Assembly: GCA_027493615.1 (NCBI GenBank)
Contig: JAOSKK010000002.1
Coordinates: forward strand, 202,096-266,095
Length of the DNA stretch: 64,000 nt
From: Verrucomicrobiota bacterium
GTDB lineage: Bacteria; Verrucomicrobiota; Verrucomicrobiia; Limisphaerales; J093
Direction: 5' to 3'
Made by a program: the position numbers and the translations under genes. The notes under the pieces are model-generated. The model ran no database searches, was not told the origin of the DNA, and saw only the letters and a list, made by a program, of their open reading frames with translations. Below, piece after piece: positions 1 to 19,816 of the stretch (within the stretch, counting starts at the first letter, position 1; every line of letters starts with the position of its first letter).

Positions 1-2627
<2,627 letters not shown>

Positions 2628-2668
2628 GGGGGGATGGGAAGGAGGATGGCTCACGCGAGGGAAGGGGG

Positions 2669-2763
2669 GATTAACATTCAACGTTCAACGCTCGAAGATG
2701 GAAGATGGCAGTCCTTGGTCCCTGGTCCCTGATCCTTCGACCTTCGGACTTCGAATTTCTTCT
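2669..2763. repeat. Heptad-periodic intergenic repeat
   Basis: The 162-base gap between the pump and adaptor genes is mostly built of degenerate 7-base units in phase: GATTAAC, ATTCAAC, GTTCAAC, GCTCGAA, GATGGAA, GATGGCA, then a four-base break, then TTGGTCC, CTGGTCC, CTGATCC, TTCGACC, TTCGGAC, TTCGAAT, TTCTTCT. Adjacent units drift by one or two bases. No coding frame is supported here. Heptanucleotide tandem repeats are known in cyanobacterial genomes; whether this is the same phenomenon is unknown. Confidence 0.75.
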
Positions 2764-2789
2764 TTCATCTGGTGCACGGGGGGCGTTGC

Positions 2790-3818
2790 TCAGCGGACCT
2801 GGATGGGCTGGCCGTCGCGCAGGTTTGCGGCGCCATCGACGACGACCGTCTCGCCGGGGACGACGCCGGAGAGGAGTTCGACGCCTTGAGGCGTGCGTTT
2901 GCCGGTCTTGACGAGGCGCATGTGGGCGAGGTGGTTGGTGGCCACGAAGACGAGTTCCATCTGGCCGCGGCGCACCACGGCGTTGGTGGGCACCCAGAGG
3001 GTTTGGGTCTCACCCAGCGGGACCGTGAGCCGGCCGAATTGGCCGCTGCGCAGGTCGGGACTAGTGGGCAGGTCGAGCTTGACGCGGGACGTGCGGCTGA
3101 TGGGGTCTGCCGAAGGGGCGATTTCAACCACCACACCCTCGAATTCGCGTGCCAGGGCGGGGATTTGTACCTGGAGACGTTCGCCGATCTTGAGGCGTCC
3201 GATGGTGGCTTCGGGGACGTCGGCTTCGAGGCGAAAGGCGGTTGGATCCTCGATTTCGAGCAGGGATCGGCCCGGGCTCGCGAGGTCGCCGACGTCGGCC
3301 AGTCTTCGCGTGATAATCCCCGCGAAGGGCGCCACCACACGGGAGTAGTCCAGAATCGTCTCGGCTTCGACGACGGCGGCCTCGGCGACGCGCGAGCGGG
3401 CCTCGACGGCGTCGAACTCGGACTGGGTCACCGCCTTCTGCTGGAGCAGGGCCTTGAACCGTTCGAGTTCCCGCGTCGCCTGCTGGCGGAGGGCGACCGC
3501 CTGGTCGAGGCGCGCCCGGCCTTCGCGGACATCGAGTTGGACGAGCAAATCGCCGGCCTTGACCGCCTGGCCAAGGGTCACGGGGAGACTCTCAATTCGG
3601 CCGCTGACCTTGGCTTCGAGGGTGGCTCGCAACCGGGCGCGAACCGTGCCCACCACTTCCTCCGTGGCGACGGACTTCTCTGCGCTCACGGTCTGAACCC
3701 GTACGTCAGCCGAGGGAAGCGGGGGTGGCCCGGAGCCGGCCGGCGGCTGCGACCGGTGGCAGCCGGAGGCGAAGGCCAGAAGGAGGGGGAGCGGCAGGTA
3801 AGGGAGGAGGGCTTTCAT
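2790..3818 (-). CDS. RND efflux periplasmic adaptor (membrane fusion protein), lipoprotein
   Basis: Bridges the inner-membrane pump and the outer-membrane channel. The start at 3818 (MKALLPYLPLPLLLAF) was chosen over an upstream in-frame codon because it begins a lipoprotein signal with lipobox ASGC at residues 17-20. After this come the lipoyl/barrel-sandwich half (VGTVRARLRATLEAKVSGRI), an alpha-helical hairpin rich in E, R and A, the second lipoyl half (DYSRVVAPFAGIITRRLADVGD), and the beta-barrel and membrane-proximal domains ending at residue 342. The frame is intact and the length is normal for HlyD/AcrA-like adaptors. It lies between the outer-membrane factor (10 bases upstream) and the pump, the usual operon order. 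Confidence 0.93.
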   Translation of the reverse strand: MKALLPYLPLPLLLAFASGCHRSQPPAGSGPPPLPSADVRVQTVSAEKSVATEEVVGTVRARLRATLEAKVSGRIESLPVTLGQAVKAGDLLVQLDVREGRARLDQAVALRQQATRELERFKALLQQKAVTQSEFDAVEARSRVAEAAVVEAETILDYSRVVAPFAGIITRRLADVGDLASPGRSLLEIEDPTAFRLEADVPEATIGRLKIGERLQVQIPALAREFEGVVVEIAPSADPISRTSRVKLDLPTSPDLRSGQFGRLTVPLGETQTLWVPTNAVVRRGQMELVFVATNHLAHMRLVKTGKRTPQGVELLSGVVPGETVVVDGAANLRDGQPIQVR

Positions 3819-3828
3819 CGGACAGAGT

Positions 3829-5199
3829 TCAGCGAGGTTCGAGTTGGGGCAGGCCGAGGGCGCGGCGGAGGGCGGCGACCGCAATCCGGCGATCCGCCTC
3901 GGCTTCCGCGCGCCGCACGCGGGCACCGGTGAGGGCGGTTTCGGCATCGATGAGTTGGGTGGCGAGGGCCAGGCCTTGCTCGAAGCGGGCGCGGGTGAGT
4001 TCGACGCTCTCCTGGGCTTGAGAGATGGCGGTGTCGGTCACGGCGAGTCGGGCGCGGGCCTCCTCGAGATTGAGGCGGGCCTGTTCGACTTCGAGGTCGA
4101 TGGCGAGGCGCCACTTGCGGTGCTCCTCCTGGATTTCCTCGAGGCGCGCGCGGGCTTCACTGACTTTGGCGCGGGTGAGTTTGCCGTCCCAGAGGTCGAA
4201 CTGGAGCAGGGCCCCGGCGGCGTAGCTGCCGCCGTCCCCGCCGGTTTCCCAGCCGCGGTCGTAGTCGAGGCTTCCGAAAGCGCTGAGCTTGGGCAGGTAG
4301 CCACCCCGGGCGCCGCGCACCGCGGCTTCGGCCGCAAGTTCGCGTTGTCGGAGCGCGAGCAACTCGGGGCGCTGCGCGGGGCTGGCGGCGGCCGCGGGCG
4401 GGAGAAACTCCGGGACCGTGTTGGCCACCGCAAAGCCCGGGGTCTCAACGCCGAGCAGATTGCGCAAGGCACGCTCGGCGAGGGCTTCGGCGTTGCGGGC
4501 ACGGACGAGATCCTCACGGGATTGCGCGAGACGGACCTCAACGTCGAGCAGGTCGGCCCGGAGGAGGGTGCCGGCCTGATAGCGTTTGCGGGCGACGTTG
4601 ACGTTCTGCTCGTAGCCGTTCACTGCGGCTTCGGTGGCTTGGATGAAGGCGCGGGTCTTGAGCACGGTGTGAAAGGCGCGCGCGACCTCAAAGCCGAGTG
4701 TACTCCGGACGGCCTCAGCCTCCCAGGCGGCTGCCTGGGCGCCGGCGCGGGCGGCGGTTCGGCCGGCGCGGATCTGACCGCCCGCGTAGAGGGGGGCCGT
4801 GACCACGCCGCGGAGGTTGAGATTGTCGGTCGAGGGGACGTCGTTGAAATCGAGAGAGGGACTGAACGCCCGTTGGTTCAGAATCGCGCCAAAGGCGAGC
4901 ATGGGGTTGTCGGTCCAGCCGTAGCTGGATTGGAACTGCAATTTGGGCCACACGGCAGCGTCGGCCTGGGCGATGCCCGCGCGCGCAGCGGCGATGCGCT
5001 GTTGGGCGATGCGGGCATCCGGACTGTTGGTCAGGGCGAAAGAAACGGCCTGCTCGAAGGTCCACGGTTCGGCGGCTTCGGCGGCAGGGAACCAGCAGGC
5101 GGCGCAAACAAACATCACCGCCGTGCCTCGTCGCAGTCCAGCGCCGGCGGGGGCGGGGCGCGAGGCGGGGTTCGGCCGCTGGAAATGTTCAAAGCTCAT
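3829..5199 (-). CDS. TolC-like outer-membrane efflux protein
   Basis: Trimeric outer-membrane channel of the same tripartite system. The protein has about 456 residues. A signal peptide lies near residues 25-45 (AVMFVCAACWFPAAEAAE), and two repeated long-helix/strand units follow, as in TolC-family proteins: VSFALTNSPDARIAQQRI opens the first repeat and AQRPELLALRQRELAAE the second. The last 100 residues are coiled-coil-like and rich in A, R and E. I chose the ATG at 5199 over a GTG two codons earlier; both are possible. First gene of the minus-strand efflux operon; its promoter should lie in the 350-base gap upstream. Confidence 0.92.
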   Translation of the reverse strand: MSFEHFQRPNPASRPAPAGAGLRRGTAVMFVCAACWFPAAEAAEPWTFEQAVSFALTNSPDARIAQQRIAAARAGIAQADAAVWPKLQFQSSYGWTDNPMLAFGAILNQRAFSPSLDFNDVPSTDNLNLRGVVTAPLYAGGQIRAGRTAARAGAQAAAWEAEAVRSTLGFEVARAFHTVLKTRAFIQATEAAVNGYEQNVNVARKRYQAGTLLRADLLDVEVRLAQSREDLVRARNAEALAERALRNLLGVETPGFAVANTVPEFLPPAAAASPAQRPELLALRQRELAAEAAVRGARGGYLPKLSAFGSLDYDRGWETGGDGGSYAAGALLQFDLWDGKLTRAKVSEARARLEEIQEEHRKWRLAIDLEVEQARLNLEEARARLAVTDTAISQAQESVELTRARFEQGLALATQLIDAETALTGARVRRAEAEADRRIAVAALRRALGLPQLEPR

Positions 5200-5549
5200 G
5201 TTCACGAGGGGGGTAGGTGCAGGGATTCTGCCGCACGCTGGGGCCGGCGGGCAAGGGGAAGTCGGGGACGACAGATCCGGGGAGGCGGCCGGACCGGCCA
5301 GGCGGAATCGAGGCGTGCCAATTCATCTTGGGTGGTTTGCCGGGGCACCGCATCGCGGCTCGCGGAAACAACATGCAGGAGACGGGAGCCGCACAAAGGT
5401 TACGCGGCGTCGCCGCGCGCGGTGACAGGAGGACATTGGTACCGAGTTCATCCGTAAAGGCTGACCCCGCCTTTTTGCTCGCCGGGACCGGTTGCCGGGG
5501 CAGAATGACCACCTGGATCACGTCGAATGCGGACCTTGTTTCTCGGACC
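5200..5549. other. Intergenic region between divergent genes
   Basis: About 350 bases between the start of the efflux operon (minus) and the DUF1080 lipoprotein (plus). No frame here shows protein-like composition or a conserved motif. Both divergent promoters should be inside, but I see no confident -35/-10 pair. Confidence 0.5.
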
Positions 5550-6406
5550 ATGAATCTGATGCGAATCCCCACGTTGTTGCGGCAGCGCGGCCGCGAGTTG
5601 ACCGGCACGGCGGTGCTGGTGGTGATGGTCGGTTGCTCGGCCGCGAAGCCAGCGGCTACCTCGACGGAACCCCCCGAAGCCCGGTCGCAGTCGCGCCGGA
5701 GACCCCGACGCCCGCCGCGGCGGCGCCCGCTTCGACGGACTCCGCCGTGGCTGCCGCGCCGCCGGTCGCACCCGCGGAGTCGGCACCGGCAGTCACCTCG
5801 CCGGCTGCCCTCGAGGATCCCGAGAAACAACTGCCGGAGCTGGAAGGGTTCGGCTGGCGCTCTTTGTTCGATGGCCGTTCGCTCGAGGGTTGGCAGGTGA
5901 CGGATTTCGCTGGGCACGGTGATGTGGAGGTGGAGGGAGGGCGGATGGTGCTTCGCATGGGAGCGATGCTCACGGGGGTGAATCTTCTGGCCACGAACGA
6001 CTTGGCGACGACGAACTACGAGTTGGTCCTGGACGCCATGAAGCTCGAAGGCAGCGATTTCTTCTGCGCCTTGACGTTCCCGGTCGGGGACACTTGCTGT
6101 TCGTTCCTGCTCGGTGGGTGGGGTGGGGGGGTGGTGGGAATCTCGAGCATCGACGGGAATGACGCGTCGTTGAACGAGACGACCAAGTACGTGGACTTCG
6201 AGCGCGACCGTTGGTACCGGGTGCGGATTCGGGTGACCCCGCGAAAGCTCGAGGCGTGGATCGGGGCGAAGCAGATGGTGGACGTACTGCTCGAAGGCCG
6301 GCGGCTCACGGTCCGGCCGGGGGAAATTGAACTGAGCCAGCCTTGGGGAATCGCGTCGTGGCAGACCACGGGCGCCTTGCGGAACATCCACTACCGGGAC
6401 CTCTGA
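5550..6406 (+). CDS. DUF1080/LamG-like secreted lipoprotein
   Basis: The C-terminal 190 residues match the DUF1080 (3-keto-disaccharide hydrolase-like, concanavalin-A-like fold) pattern: GWRSLFDGRSLEGWQ, then strands ending with WGIASWQTTGALRNIHYRDL. The N-terminus in the frame starting at 5550 (or 5559) is a lipoprotein signal (ELTGTAVLVVMVGC). It joins an Ala/Pro-rich linker only if one C is restored in the 6-base run at 5670-5675. Without that repair the signal peptide and the domain are in different frames. Expected to be anchored outside the cytoplasm. The family acts on sugars or binds glycans; activity of this copy is unknown. Confidence 0.8.
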
Positions 6407-6600
6407 GACGGGCGATCGCCGGCGAACCGTGCCACCTGCCAGGCGCGCGACTGGGGGTAGCGTTCGGTTCCGCTTGGAACTGGCCCGGCGCCACAAGCCC
6501 TCGCTGCCGGGTCGGGGACCCGGCCTGCAGATTGCAGGCTTGGTGCCCCGGCGGGCGGTCATGCCGTACGGAACAGAGCAAAAAATGTTCCTCAAAGGCG

Positions 6601-6628
6601 TTGACAGCGGGGCAGCGCCCCCTAGCGT
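6601..6628 (+). promoter_or_regulatory. Candidate promoter ahead of tRNA-Thr/tuf
   Basis: A perfect TTGACA lies at 6601-6606, followed after 16 bases by TAGCGT at 6623-6628 in a GC-rich spacer. The rest of the 331-base gap 6407-6737 holds no supported gene. It is placed about 110 bases upstream of the tRNA-Thr gene and would drive the tRNA-tuf transcript. Prediction by eye only; the -10 is weak. Confidence 0.35.
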
Positions 6629-6737
6629 TCCCCTCCGTGGCTGGCAACGACAGGCTGTCCGACCCCGACGGCAGGCGAGGGGCGAACAGTCTGGTGTCAT
6701 TTTAGGCCGCAGAAATAGCAGGAAATGAACCGGTTTT

Positions 6738-6813
<76 letters not shown>

Positions 6814-6852
6814 TCTGGAAAACAGCGCGCAGAACAACAGCAGGAAGCACAA

Positions 6853-8040
6853 ATGGCTAAAGAGCAATTCCAACGGACGAAACCGCACGTCAACATCGGG
6901 ACGATCGGACACATCGACCATGGCAAATCCACGTTGACCGCCGCCATTGTCCAGACGCAGGCGAAGAAGGGTCTGGCCACCCCGATCTCCTACGCGGACA
7001 TCACCAAGGGGGCACGGTCCGGGACGAGACCAAGACCGTGACCATCGCGATTTCGCACGTGGAGTACCAGAGCAACGAGCGCCACTACGCGCACGTGGAC
7101 TGCCCGGGCCACGCGGACTTCATCAAGAACATGATCACCGGGGCAGCGCAGATGGACGGTGCGATCCTGGTGGTGGACGCTTCCGAGGGCCGATGCCGCA
7201 GACCAAGGAGCACGTGCTGCTGGCGCGGCAGGTGGGCGTGCCGGCCATCCTGATTTACCTGAACAAGGTGGACTTGGTGGATGACCCCGAGTTGCTCGAG
7301 TTGGTCGAGTTGGAGCTGCGCGACCTGTTGACCAAGTACGAGTTTCCCGGGGAGACCACGCCCATCATCCGAGGCAGCGCCAAGGCCGCTCTGGCAGGCG
7401 ACCCGAAGGGAGAGGAATCGATCCAAAAGCTCCTGGATGCAGTGGACTCCTTCATCCCGCTGCCGACGCGGGAAGTGGACAAGCCGTTCCTGATGAGCAT
7501 CGAAGACGTGTTCAACATCGAAGGTCGCGGCACGGTGGTGACCGGCCGTGTGGAGCGCGGCGAGATGCAACGCATGTCGGACGTGGAAATTGTCGGGATC
7601 CGCGAGACCCGGAAGACGGTGGTGACGGACATCGAGATGTTCCGGAAGCTGCTCGACAAGGCGAGCGCGGGGGACAACGTGGGTGTGCTGCTGCGGGGGT
7701 GAAGAAGGAGGACGTCGAGCGCGGGATGGTGCTGGCGAAGCCAGGCACGATCACGCCGCACACGCATTTCAAAGCCGAGGTGTACGTGCTGTCGAAGGAC
7801 GAGGGTGGCCGGCACACGCCGTTCTTCAACGGGTATCGGCCGCAGTTTTATTTCCGCACGACGGACGTGACCGGCAACGTCACGCTGCCCGAGGGGGTGG
7901 AGATGGTGATGCCGGGGGACAACGTCTCCGTCGAGATCAAGGTGATTGCGCCCATCGCCATGGAGCGGGGTCAGCGGTTCGCGATCCGCGAAGGCGGCCG
8001 CACGATTGGGGCGGGCCGGGTGACGGAGGTGATCGAGTAG
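6853..8040 (+). CDS. tuf: Translation elongation factor EF-Tu
   Basis: Delivers aminoacyl-tRNA to the ribosome as a GTPase. Motifs seen are the P-loop GHIDHGKST near residue 21, [20 protein letters not shown], and the C-terminal domain ending [14 protein letters not shown]. The start at 6853 follows an AGGAAG ribosome site. Three single-base losses split the gene: in the G run at 7008-7012, at 7188-7191, and in the G run at 7695-7699. Restoring one base at each gives a normal 396-residue protein, and the three losses sum to a whole codon. An essential gene is very unlikely to be truly broken like this. Confidence 0.97.
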
Positions 8041-8129
8041 GTGGCGCGGCCCGGGTGAGGGATGCGAAGGGATTCGCTGGAACATCCGGGCGTTGCGGTG
8101 GTGAGTCTGTGACGACCGCGGCATAGCAT

Positions 8130-8205
8130 AGGGCGGTAGCTCAATTGGCAGAGTACCGGTCTCCAAAACCGAGGGTTGGGGGTTCGAGTCCCTCCCGCCC
8201 TGCCA
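8130..8205 (+). tRNA. tRNA-Trp (CCA)
   Basis: Acceptor arm AGGGCGG pairs with CCGCCCT, the anticodon loop reads CTCCAAAA (anticodon CCA), the T-loop is TTCGAGT, and the 3' CCA is encoded. It lies between tuf and secE, a classical position for tRNA-Trp. Confidence 0.95.
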
Positions 8206-8224
8206 GCCACGCCGCCGGTGGAAC

Positions 8225-8313
8225 GGAGGGGTGGCAGAGTGGTCGAATGCGGCGGTCTTGAAAACCGTTGTGGGCGATGCCCACCGGGGGTTCGAATCCC
8301 TCCCCCTCCGCCA
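8225..8313 (+). tRNA. tRNA-Ser (TGA)
   Basis: An 89-base class II tRNA with a long variable arm (TTGTGGGCGATGCCCACC). Acceptor GGAGGGG pairs with CCCCTCC, the anticodon loop TCTTGAAAA gives anticodon TGA, and CCA is encoded. It lies 19 bases after tRNA-Trp and 14 bases before secE. Confidence 0.95.
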
Positions 8314-8327
8314 ATAAGTACTGACAC

Positions 8328-8594
8328 GTGAAAGATTACATAACACTGGGCCTGTGGGTGCTGATCGTGGGCGGCGTTTTCGTCTACTTGTGGCGAAAAG
8401 GCATGCTGACCCGCATCGCCTCCTATTTTGCGGAGACGCGGGAGGAACTGCGGAAGTGCACGTGGCCGACGTGGGCGGAACTGAAAGGTTCCACGGTGGT
8501 GGTGATGATTGCGATTGCGTTGCTGGGTTTGTTCACGGTCCTTTCGGACTTTGTGATTCTGAGCATTGTGCGGCGGGTGTTGCCCCAACTTTAG
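8328..8594 (+). CDS. secE: Preprotein translocase subunit SecE
   Basis: Small subunit of the SecYEG channel, 88 residues, starting with GTG at 8328. It has an N-terminal membrane helix (LGLWVLIVGGVFVYLW), the conserved amphipathic ETREELRKCTWPTWAEL segment, and a C-terminal membrane helix (VVVMIAIALLGLFTVLSDFV). The additional N-terminal helix resembles the longer SecE forms. It lies just before nusG, the usual order. Frame intact. Confidence 0.95.
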   Translation: MKDYITLGLWVLIVGGVFVYLWRKGMLTRIASYFAETREELRKCTWPTWAELKGSTVVVMIAIALLGLFTVLSDFVILSIVRRVLPQL

Positions 8595-8621
8595 TGCGGC
8601 GGCCAGCCCAACTCTCCCTCC

Positions 8622-9170
8622 ATGAGCAGCCAGTGGTTTGTTCTGCACACGCTTTCCGGCCAGGAGCTGAAGGTGAAGGAAAGCATTGAGCGCCGGGTCA
8701 AGACGGAGGAGATGACCGACTGCATCCAGGAAGTGCTGGTGCCGATGGAGAAGGTGGCCGAGGTGCGCGGCGGCAAGAAGTCGGTGTCGACCCGCAAGCT
8801 GCATCCGGGGTATGTGTACATCCGGATGGAGCTCTACGACGAGAACCAGCGGGTCATTCCGCGCGCGTTCTACTTCATCAAGGAGACGCAGGGGGTGATC
8901 GGGTTCATCGGGGGCGACCGGCCGCAGACGGCGACGACCGAGGAGATGGAGTACATCAAGGCGCAGGTCTCGGAGTCGGAGGAGAGCGAGCGGCCGAAGG
9001 TGAGTTTCGAGGTGGGGGAGACGGTCAAGATCAACGACGGTCCGTTCCTGAACTTCACGGGGGTGATCGAGGAGATCGATCCCACGCGGGGCAAACTGAA
9101 GGTGACGGTCAATATTTTCGGCCGGAGCACGCCGGTCGAGCTGGAGTACTGGCAACTGGAGAAGGCGTGA
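8622..9170 (+). CDS. nusG: Transcription antitermination/elongation factor NusG
   Basis: Binds RNA polymerase and couples it to Rho or the ribosome. It has 182 residues: an NGN domain (WFVLHTLSGQELKVKESI to about residue 115) and a C-terminal KOW domain (VGETVKINDGPFLNFTGVIE, then GRSTPVELEYWQLEKA). Start ATG at 8622; frame intact. It sits between secE and rplK as in most bacteria. Confidence 0.97.
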   Translation: MSSQWFVLHTLSGQELKVKESIERRVKTEEMTDCIQEVLVPMEKVAEVRGGKKSVSTRKLHPGYVYIRMELYDENQRVIPRAFYFIKETQGVIGFIGGDRPQTATTEEMEYIKAQVSESEESERPKVSFEVGETVKINDGPFLNFTGVIEEIDPTRGKLKVTVNIFGRSTPVELEYWQLEKA

Positions 9171-9224
9171 GGCATTGGGGGCGCGGTGTCGAGCAGACCC
9201 GGGCTCCCGCGAGAACGGCATTGT

Positions 9225-9650
9225 ATGGCGAAGAAGGTCATCGGACAGATCAAACTGCAGATTCCGGCGGGCCAGGCGAACCCGGCACCGCCCGTGGGCC
9301 CGGCCTTGGGCCAGCACGGGGTGAACATCATGGGGTTCTGCAAGGAGTTCAACGCGCGGACCAAGGATCAGCCGGGCATGATCATCCCGGTGGTCATCAC
9401 GGTCTTTCAGGACAAGTCCTTCACCTTCATCACCAAATCGCCGCCGGCGGCGGTATTGCTCAAGAAGGCGGCGGGCATCGCGTCGGGTTCGAAGGTGCCG
9501 AACAAGGAAAAGGTGGGCAAAGTGACGCGCAAGCAGGTGCTCGAGATTGTCAAACTCAAGTCCAACGACCTCAACGCCGTGTCCGAAGAGGCGGCCATCC
9601 GCGTGATTGCCGGCACGGCCCGCAGCATGGGCCTCGACGTCGTGGATTAA
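9225..9650 (+). CDS. rplK: 50S ribosomal protein L11
   Basis: 141 residues with the typical start [40 protein letters not shown], and the C-terminal [10 protein letters not shown] rRNA-binding end. It forms the GTPase-associated centre with 23S rRNA. An upstream in-frame ATG was rejected because the family begins at MAKK. Frame intact. Confidence 0.98.
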   Translation: MAKKVIGQIKLQIPAGQANPAPPVGPALGQHGVNIMGFCKEFNARTKDQPGMIIPVVITVFQDKSFTFITKSPPAAVLLKKAAGIASGSKVPNKEKVGKVTRKQVLEIVKLKSNDLNAVSEEAAIRVIAGTARSMGLDVVD

Positions 9651-9700
9651 ACGAAACCAACCGCGGGAGAGCCTCGGCTCGTCAACACCGCAATCCTCCC

Positions 9701-10408
9701 ATGGCAACACAAGGCAGCAAACGATACCGCAAGGCGCTGGGCCTGGTGGACTCGACCAAGACGTACCCACTGAAGCAGGCGGTGGAACTCCTGGTCAAAC
9801 TCCCCCGCGCCAAGTTCAACGAGACCCTCGAACTCGCGTTCAACCTCGGCGTGGACCCGAAGCAGTCCGACCAGATTGTGCGGGGCACCGTCCCTTTGCC
9901 GCATGGAAGCGGCAAGGTGGTGCGGGTGTTGGTGTTCGCCAAGCCGGGCGCGGCGGCGGACGCCGCCCGGGCGGCGGGGGCGGAGCACGTGGGGTACGAC
10001 GAGCTCATCAAGAAGTGCCAGGAGGGATGGGCGGATTTCGACGTGGCGGTGGCGACGCCCGAGGCCATGGGCGAGGTGCGCAAACTGGGCAAGGTCCTTG
10101 GGCCGCGCGGCCTGATGCCAAACCCGAAGACCGGCACGGTCACCGACGACACGGCCAAGGCCGTGAAGGAAGTCAAGGCGGGCCGGGTCGAGTACAAGAC
10201 GGACAAGGCGGGGAACATCCACGTGCCCGTGGGCAAGCTCAGTTTTTCGCCCGAGCAGATTTACGAGAACTCGCGGGCGGTGATCGATGCCGTGCTGCGG
10301 GCCCGGCCGCAGAGTGTGCGCGGGGTGTACGTGCGGAACGCGACACTCACAAGCACCATGAGCCCGGCGATCCGGTTGGATCTGCGGGACCTGCAACAGG
10401 CGGCCTAA
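9701..10408 (+). CDS. rplA: 50S ribosomal protein L1
   Basis: 235 residues. Signature GLMPNPKTGTVT in the middle, FNETLELAFNLGVDPKQSDQ early, and MSPAIRLDL near the end. Forms the L1 stalk of the large subunit and in many bacteria represses its own operon by binding the mRNA. It follows rplK by 50 bases. Frame intact. Confidence 0.98.
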   Translation: MATQGSKRYRKALGLVDSTKTYPLKQAVELLVKLPRAKFNETLELAFNLGVDPKQSDQIVRGTVPLPHGSGKVVRVLVFAKPGAAADAARAAGAEHVGYDELIKKCQEGWADFDVAVATPEAMGEVRKLGKVLGPRGLMPNPKTGTVTDDTAKAVKEVKAGRVEYKTDKAGNIHVPVGKLSFSPEQIYENSRAVIDAVLRARPQSVRGVYVRNATLTSTMSPAIRLDLRDLQQAA

Positions 10409-10426
10409 CCTTTATCTTTCGATCTC

Positions 10427-10936
10427 ATGCGCGCTGAAAAAGCCTCTCTCACCCAGGAATACGTGGCCCGGTTGAACGCCTCGCCGTTCTTTCTGGTGGT
10501 GGATTATCGCGGCCTGAAGGTGGGCCAGTTTCAGGAACTGCGCCGACGGTTGCGGCAGGCCGGCGCCGAGGTGCATGTCGTCAAGAACACCATCTTCCGC
10601 TTGGCGGCGAAGGAAGCGGGGTGGGCGATGTGGGGGGCGCTGGCCGGGCAATTGGCGGTGGTGACCGGGCGGCGGGACGTGAGCGCGGCGGCGAAGGTGC
10701 TGAAGACGTTCCAGGCGGAGTTCGAGAAGCCGAAGCTCCAGTTCGGTTTCTTGGGGAACCAGCGATTGGAGCGGGCGGCGGTGCTGGAACTGGCCGACCT
10801 GCCGCCGTTGGAAGTGCTGCGGGGCCGTCTGTTGGGCTTGCTTCAAGCCCCCGCTTCACAATTGGTTCGGCTTCTCGGCACACCGGCCACGCAGCTTGCC
10901 CGGGTGCTGGAGGCACGGTTCAAACCGGCCGCGTGA
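10427..10936 (+). CDS. rplJ: 50S ribosomal protein L10
   Basis: 169 residues. The N-terminal rRNA-binding domain is typical (FFLVVDYRGLKVGQFQELRR, VVKNTIFRLAAKEAG). The C-terminal helix (LVRLLGTPATQLARVLEAR) is the site that carries L7/L12 dimers. Lies between rplA and rplL. Frame intact. Confidence 0.96.
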   Translation: MRAEKASLTQEYVARLNASPFFLVVDYRGLKVGQFQELRRRLRQAGAEVHVVKNTIFRLAAKEAGWAMWGALAGQLAVVTGRRDVSAAAKVLKTFQAEFEKPKLQFGFLGNQRLERAAVLELADLPPLEVLRGRLLGLLQAPASQLVRLLGTPATQLARVLEARFKPAA

Positions 10937-11068
10937 TCGCGAGCAATTTCGCCGCGGCCATGGCAGGTCGTGGCGGAGCAGGCAATCGTAACCCAGTAAA
11001 TCGTCGGCTCACGGGCCGTGAGCTGAAACCTCCGTGGCGCGGAGACGACGAGACGGAAAGGCAGAAAC

Positions 11069-11467
11069 ATGGCAGACCTAGGATCGTTGGTTGAACAATT
11101 GAGCGGGCTCACTGTCTTGGAGGCGGCGGAGCTGGTGAAGAAGCTGGAAGCCGCGTGGGGTGTGAGTGCGGCGGCACCGGTGGCGATGGTGGCTGCGGGC
11201 GCTGCGGCGGCAGCCGGCGGTGCTCCGGCGAAGCCGGCCGAGGAAGCCAAGACCTCGTTTGACGTGGTGCTGGTGTCGGCCCCGGCGGACAAGAAGATCG
11301 CGGTCATCAAGGCCGTGCGTGAGATCAAGGCGGGCCTGGGCCTGGCCGAGGCGAAGAAGTTGGTCGAAGAGGCGCCCAAGCCGGTGTTGGAGGGCGCCAA
11401 CCAGGCGGAGGCGGATGCCGCCAAGAAGAAGCTCGAAGACGTCGGCGCGAAAGTCGAAGTCAAGTAA
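11069..11467 (+). CDS. rplL: 50S ribosomal protein L7/L12
   Basis: 132 residues. An N-terminal dimerisation helix ([20 protein letters not shown]), an Ala-rich hinge, and the C-terminal domain [32 protein letters not shown]. It recruits translational GTPases. The 132-base gap before it follows rplJ. Frame intact. Confidence 0.97.
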   Translation: MADLGSLVEQLSGLTVLEAAELVKKLEAAWGVSAAAPVAMVAAGAAAAAGGAPAKPAEEAKTSFDVVLVSAPADKKIAVIKAVREIKAGLGLAEAKKLVEEAPKPVLEGANQAEADAAKKKLEDVGAKVEVK

Positions 11468-11481
11468 TCCCCGGGTGACCT

Positions 11482-11510
11482 GCGGGCGGCGGCGACGTGC
11501 CGTCGCCCGC
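11482..11510 (+). terminator. GC-rich hairpin between rplL and rpoB (possible attenuator)
   Basis: GGCGAC at 11491-11496 can pair with GTCGCC at 11502-11507, inside a larger GCGGGCG...CGCCCGC dyad. No T-run follows, so it is not a full intrinsic terminator. A partial terminator in this rplL-rpoB gap is known from E. coli; the equivalent role here is inference. Confidence 0.35.
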
Positions 11511-11670
11511 TCTGAACCGAACCCCATTGATTCCAGATAGCTCAGACGGAGCGAAGCGAAGCGCAGTCCAAGATGGAGCCGCGAAGTTCCTGGGAGGCAG
11601 GGACGGCGGTGTGGTGTCGTTTGGACAGGCGTTGTCCGGGCGGTGAAACGGCAGTCGTTGGAGAAAAGCT

Positions 11671-15591
<3,921 letters not shown>

Positions 15592-15630
15592 GCCGTTGAT
15601 GCCCGCCGAACTGACTGACCCGACACGCGC

Positions 15631-19812
<4,182 letters not shown>

Positions 19813-19816
<4 letters not shown>

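Noticed and set aside
2669..2763. CRISPR array
   Set aside because: Units are 7 bases, degenerate and contiguous, with no spacers; no cas genes are present.
2772..5457. Long plus-strand open frames opposite the adaptor and outer-membrane genes
   Set aside because: They mirror the real minus-strand genes, which carry clear signal peptides and family motifs.
7971..9770. 600-codon minus-strand frame across tRNAs, secE, nusG and rplK
   Set aside because: It crosses two tRNA genes and is antisense to five well-conserved features.
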